Source of the DNA: an uncultured Archangium sp.
Lineage (GTDB): Bacteria > Myxococcota > Myxococcia > Myxococcales > Myxococcaceae
DNA: 11,150 bases
Assembly: GCA_937875615.1 (NCBI GenBank)
Contig: CALNBU010000053.1
Span: forward strand, 1 to 11,150
Reading direction: 5' to 3'
Position numbers and translations under genes: made by a program
Shown here: positions 1 through 6,000 of the stretch, in pieces
How the letters are laid out: each line of letters starts with the position of its first letter
How positions within the stretch are numbered: position 1 is the stretch's first letter
Notes under the pieces: generated by a model
The model's input: the letters and a program-made list of their open reading frames with translations, nothing else
What the model was told of the DNA's origin: nothing
Databases searched by the model: none

Positions 1-1
1 G

Positions 2-3000
2 GAGACGCAGTACTTCACCGAGGAGGAAGTCCTCGAGGAGTGGGAGGCCAACAGCCTCCTGCACCAGCGAGACGGCCGCTTCCAGCGCCAGTACCTGAAG
101 CCGTACACGGAGCCACCCGGCGAGACGCCTGAGGCGCGCGAGACTCGCCGCAGCGACGAGGAGGAGTTGATTCGCGGGGGCTTCGACGGCCGCCTCTTCG
201 ACGGCCTCACCGACAAGCAGAAGGCCGCGAAGGTGGCCACGTACCTCAACATGCCGACGCTGACGGTGGAGGCCAACCTCCCGCAGTGGCTGGACACCTA
301 CGCGAGGGCGTCTGGCAACCCGCGCCAGTGGATTCAGGACAACCCGCTGCACGCGGCCCTCATCCTCAACCACCCGGAGAGGGCGCGGGAGGTGACGAGT
401 AGCCGGGAAGTCAACGTCGCGCTGAAGGCCCTCAACACGGTGCTGGACTTCGGCAACTGGGCCATCAACTCGCTGGCCGAGGCCGTTGAGGGCGCCTCGG
501 ACGCGCAGCCGGAGAACCTCCAACTGCGCGCCGCCCGTGCGCAGTTGCCCCTGTCGGAGCTCGACGAGTCCAACCTGCGCCGCGAGGGCCGGGGCGCGCA
601 GTTGGAGGGCGCGCTCGCCCGCGCCCAGGCGGAGGGCCGCGCCCCCACGTGGGGCGACGTCGAGGGCCAGACGCCGCCGCGCACCGGCGAAGCCCAACCC
701 ACCGGCCGCTTCTCCGACGAGGCCCTGGGCGAGTACCAGCGAGAGAGGGACGCCGAGAGGTACCAACTGACGACGGAGGCCGACTCCGCCCAGGCCCGCG
801 CCATGCGCGCGCGAGGCAGCGTGCTGGAGATGGCCGGCCAGCGCGGCCGCGAGGCCCAGAGGGCGCTGCGCCTCAACACCCTCTGGACTGACAGGGCGCT
901 GGCCGTCATGCGCGGGCAGGATACCACCCTCCTCGACAACGACATCCGCGAGAAGGAAGGCGACGCGCCGCTGAAGCTGGACGAAGGGGAGGCCGTGCGC
1001 CTCCTCACGGAGTCCTGGGCGCAGTCGCGCAGCACCTGGGAAGTCATGAAGGCCGGCGGCACCGCCGCTGGCGTCGCCGGCGCCGCGGTAGGCGTAGGCA
1101 CCGCGCTGGCCAGGCGCACGCCGCTGGGCGCCTTCGTCATGAGGGCCGTCTCCCCCGGGGAGGCCGGGCTGTGGGCCGCGAAGTGGGCCGGTGGCGCGGC
1201 GGCCGCCCAGGCCACCTTCAACCTCGAATTCGGCGACAGCTACCGCCAGTTACTGCACTCGAAGACTGACGCCGGCGTGCCGCTGACGGAGGCCGAAGCC
1301 ATTGGCGGCGCCGTCTTCGCGGCTGCAGCGAAGACGGGCGTGGAGTTGGTGCAACTCAACCAGTTGGCGAAGGCCTCCGGGCCCGCCGGCGCAGGCCTCG
1401 CCGAGGGCAGCCTCTCAGCCATCCGCGCCGCGCTGGCCACCAACCCCGGCTTCCGCGCCATGGCCGTGCAGGCCGCGAAGGCGTGGGCCGGCGAGGCCGT
1501 CGAGGAGGGGGTGCAGGGTGGCGTCGACGACGTCACCAGCTACGGCGTGCGCAGCCTCGCGGAGGGCAAGCTGCAGGAGGGCCCCGTCTTCGACGCGCGG
1601 GCCGCGAAGGAGAATTTCGCCGGCGGCCTGCTGGGCGGCTGGGGCTTCAGCCTCGGCGGCCTGAGTCTCAACGTCGGCACGCGCGCCCTCTTTCAGGAGA
1701 GGCAGCAGCACCGCGCGGCCCTGGGCACGGCCCTCGCCGAGGCCGCCAGCAACCCCGCCGTGGCCGACTACGCGAAGGAGGTGGCTGACGAGGTGGCCCG
1801 CAAGACGGGTGAGTCGGGCGACGCGGTGACGCACGTCTTCGTCGACGCGCAGGCCTTCAAGCGCCTCTACCAGACGGAGGAAGAAGCGGAGGCCGCCGCG
1901 AAGCAACTCATGGGCGACGAGGGCCCGCACCGCCTCAACAAGGCGGAGGCCGTCGGCGGCAAGGTGGGCGTGCCCGTCGCGGACTACCTCGGCAGTTGGG
2001 GGCCGGTGGCGCAGAAGCTGGCGGAGGACACCGCCGTGGGGCCCGGCGCCGTGACGGCGCGCGAGTTTGCGGACGCGAAGCGCGAGACTGAGGCCTGGGC
2101 GAAGCGGGCGGTGGAGGCTGACGCGGCCGGCGAGGCTGGCGCCAGCGGGACGCTGGACATGCTGCGCGACGTGGAGTCGCAGTTGGCAGCGGTACTCGGC
2201 AGCAAGGAGTTGGCCCGCACGCAGGTGCAGCCGCTGCGGCGCGCCTTCACCTCGCTGGCGCAGCGCTTCGGGCAGGAGGCCGAGGAGTTATTCCGCGACG
2301 TGCGCGTGGTGGTGGATGACGGCGCGCAGCAGCTGCGCGCCGAGGCGCGGGAGGCGTCGGCCTCGCGGGCGCTGTCAGCCGAGTTGGTTGGCCTGACGCC
2401 GGCGCAGCGGGCGGCGCGCCTCTTCGTCGACGACTTGTCCGGCGGGTACACCTGGGCGGGGTGGAAGAAGCTGCAGGAGGAGTCGCCGGCGGCGTCGGTG
2501 GCGGCGCTGACGTTGGCCGACGTGAAGCCCACCAACGACGACGAGGCCGGCGGGCATGACACGGCCAACGCGCTGCTGGCGCACATTGCGCCGGCGCTGG
2601 CCGCCGTCGACGCCCGCTTCGCGCGGAAGGGCACCAACTTCATTTTCAGGGGTGGTGACGCCGAGTTAGCCAACGCGCTGGAGTTGGTGCGCGGGCTGCT
2701 GCCAGAGGGCATGCAGGTGCGCGGCGCCGTGGGGCCGACGGCGGAGGCGGCCCTCGAGTCCATGGGCACGGCCATGGATGACGAGAGGGCGTCGGGCGCG
2801 GGCACGCTGTCGGCCGACAGGGCGCAGTCGCTGGCTGACATGACGCAGTTGGCGGAGTGGGAGAGGGGCTGGCGGGCGGCGCGCGCGTCGCGCGAGGAGG
2901 CGGAGGCGCGCGGGGAGAGGGAAGCGCTGAGGGTGGCGACGACGCCGGGGCAGGAGGCCTTCGTCAGCGGCATGTCCGACGAGGAGTACTTCAGGGCCGT

Positions 3001-6000
3001 CTACCAAGACGGCGCGGTGCCTGACGTGCTGTCGAAGGCGGGCTGGGACGCCATCCCGCGCAAGGCCTTCGTGGCCAGCCTCGACATGCGCGGGCTGAAG
3101 GCGGCCAACGAGGCCTTCGGGAAAGAGACGGGCGACGCGCTGCTGAAGGCCTTCATGGAGACGGCGGCGCGGGAGGACGGCAGCGACTTCGACTTCGCGC
3201 ACCTCTCAGGGGACGAGTTTGCCGCCCAGGCCGACGACGCGGAAAAGTTGCAGGCGTGGCTGGACAACCTCACGGAGAGGTTGGGTAAGGTGGGTGTGCC
3301 CACGCCGATCAAGGGGCGCGCGGAGCGCATCAAGCCCAGGTTCCGCTCGGGTATTGGAAGGGAGACGTATGGCGCAGCAGACAGAGCCCTCAATGCAGCC
3401 AAGCGCGATGAGCAGCGCAGAGGCGCGGTCAGCGGAGTTCGACAGGAGGCTGGACTTGATTCGGGAGCCGGACGGAGCCCTGCCATCGCACCTCCTGGCG
3501 GACCTGCTGGCGGAGTTCCCGGAGGTGAAGGTAGGCCCGCAGACGGAGCAGGAGAAGGCGGACTTCAAGGCGCAGACGGAGCAACTGTACGCAGACATCC
3601 GCAGCGGGAAGCTGTGGGAGGAGACGCCGGAGGAGTAGCCCTCCAGCGGGCGCCGCCGCCGAAGTACCAGCGCCGTGGCGCAGCCTTCCAGCGGTACAGC
3701 CCGCCGGGCGCCCGGCGCTTCGAGTCGAGGAAGAGAGAGAATGAAGTCACTGGCGGAAATGACGGCAGCGGAAGTGAAGGGGCTGACGCAGCAGCAACTC
3801 GACGAGGTGCTGAAGGCGGCGTCGCCCCGGTACAAGGGGGCGTCCAGCTTGGCCCGCGTCACGTTGGAAGACTTGCGCAGGTACGAGGCTTCCTTCGCGC
3901 GCTGGGCGGAGGACAAGCAACTGCCTTCAGTCGAGATGATGTTGCTGTTGGAGGTGCGCAGGGACAGGGGCTTCGACACGCTGTAGCCCGCTTCACCCCC
4001 TCGGCGCTTTTCCAGCAGCACTTCGGCGGGCAGCCCGTCGCCTTCAACGAGTTGAGTCCCGAAGGCGCGGGCGACTTCAGGGCAGCCATCACCAGCTTCA
4101 AGGAGAATTCCGAAGACGACGCGGCCGCCGCCGTCTTCGCGTACTCCGACGAGGAGTACGCAGGCATGCGCCTCTTCGTCTCTGACGACGGCAGCACCGG
4201 CTTCGCGCTGAAGCCGACGGCCGACGGCGTGGACCTGGTCTCCGTCTTCAGCGCCGTGCCCGGCCGCAGCGCGGGGCTGTTGGAGCTGGCCGTGCAGGCC
4301 GGAGGCACGCGGGCCACCACGCTTGACTGCTTCGACATCGACGGCTTCCTGCCTTCCCTCTACGCCGCGCACGGCTTCGTCCTCGACAGGCGCGAGGCGT
4401 GGAATCCAGAGTTTGCGCCTGACGGTTGGCCCGCCTCCCTCGGCACGCCCGACGTCGTCTTCATGCACCTCGACCGTGCGGGCCTCTTCGAGGCAGAGTC
4501 ACCGGCCCCGCAACGGCTGAAGGAAGAGGGCGACGGAGGCGTCACCCGCGGTTGGACGGACGTCGTCCGCGAGGGCAGTGACACTCTCTACCGGGTGGCC
4601 CTCACCGACGCGAAGGATGCCAGCACCTTCCTCCACGAGTCGGCGCACATCTTCCTCGACGTGTTTGCCCGCCTCGCCGCGCGCGCCGACGCGCCCACCA
4701 CGCTGAAGCGCGACTTCGACATTGCCCTGAAGTGGCTGGGCGTCGAGTCGGCCGACGGCGTCCAGACGGCGCACCATGAGAAGTGGGCCCGGGCCTTCGA
4801 GGCGTACTTCGCCGAGGGGAAGCCGCCGGCGAAGGGCATGGCGGGCAGCTTCCAGCGCTTCCGGCTGTGGCTGGGGGACATCTACCGCGACTTGTCGGCG
4901 TTGGGACGGGTGACGCCGGACATCCGCGGCGTCTTTGACAGGCTGCTGGCCACCGACGCGGAAATTGACGCCAACGTGCGCGCCATGGGGTTGCAGGCGT
5001 TGCCGCGCAGCGTGCTGGGCCTCGACGCCGCCGGCTACCAACAGCACCTCGACGAGTTGGCCGAGGCCGTCAGCGCTGCGCGGGCGCAGGCCGACTTGGC
5101 CGTCACGCGAGACAAGCTGCGCGAGACGGAGACGTGGTGGAAGGAGACGCACGCGCGCTTCAAGCGCGAGGCCGGCGAGGAGTACGAGGCGCTGCCCGCG
5201 CGGAAGGTGCAGCTGCTGCTGCAGGGCAAGGAAGTCGACGGCTGGCTGGGCCTCAACCAGGCGCTGCACCGCGGCGCGGTGGAGGCGTGGGTGGGCGTGG
5301 AGGCCGGGAAGAAGTTTCGCCTCGCGGCTGACGGGCTGCACCCGGATGACTTGGCCTCCCTCGAGGGCAACGCCCTGGGCTTCGGCGACGGGCGCAGCCT
5401 CGTCGAGGCGGTGGCCTCGCTGCCGGACAAGGCCGACTTCGTGGAGGCGCGCGCCGACGTGCGCATGGTGGAGGAGTACCCCGGCGTACTCGATGAGAGG
5501 CAGCGCCTGCGCGAGGAGGTGCAGCGCGGGCTGCACGGCAACCTCACGAAGGAGTGGGCGCTGCGCGAGTGGGCGGCGCTGACGGCCCAGCAGCGCAAGC
5601 AGTTGCGCGGCGAGGCGGCCGCTACAGTGCCGTCGCCTCCGCCCCCGGCCGTGCTGAAGCACGTGGCGCAGTTGCTGGCCAACGGCACGCCGGCCGGGAA
5701 GCTGGGCATCCCCGGCGCACTGGCGGCAGAGAGGCGTGCTTCCGTGCAGGCGTTGAGGGCGGCGCAGCGCGGGGACTTCGCGACGGCCGCCGTGTGGAAG
5801 CAGAAGCAGGTACTCAACATGTACCTCTTCGAGGCGCTGACGGAGGCGAAGCGCGAGGTGGAGGCCATGCAGACGCTGGCTGCGCGGCTGTTGCAGCCGC
5901 CCTCGCAGAGGCGCATGGGCAAGGCGTCGCCGGAGTACCGCGACGCGGCCAACGCCCTCATGGCTGCCTTCGGGCTGGCCGACGAGGCGCCCGGTGCGCG

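Noticed and set aside
3340..3640. Programmed frameshift joining the giant frame to the +1 frame
   Set aside because: I see no clear slippery heptamer. The +1 ORF has its own ribosome site and ATG, and the giant frame resumes real domains downstream, so independent initiation is simpler.
3675..3740. Upstream ATG extension of the second nested gene
   Set aside because: No good ribosome site, and the added 22 residues look like a shadow (Arg/Ser/Pro-rich); ATG 3741 has a strong site.
3369..3986. Nested genes as a spanin (Rz/Rz1-like) or holin pair
   Set aside because: Nested +1 genes often mean spanins, but neither product has a membrane segment, signal peptide or lipobox cysteine.
3206..4468. 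Long minus-strand open frame across the nested-gene region
   Set aside because: Same mirror effect. Its translation has no recognisable motif, and the plus-strand small ORFs have better start signals and residue balance.
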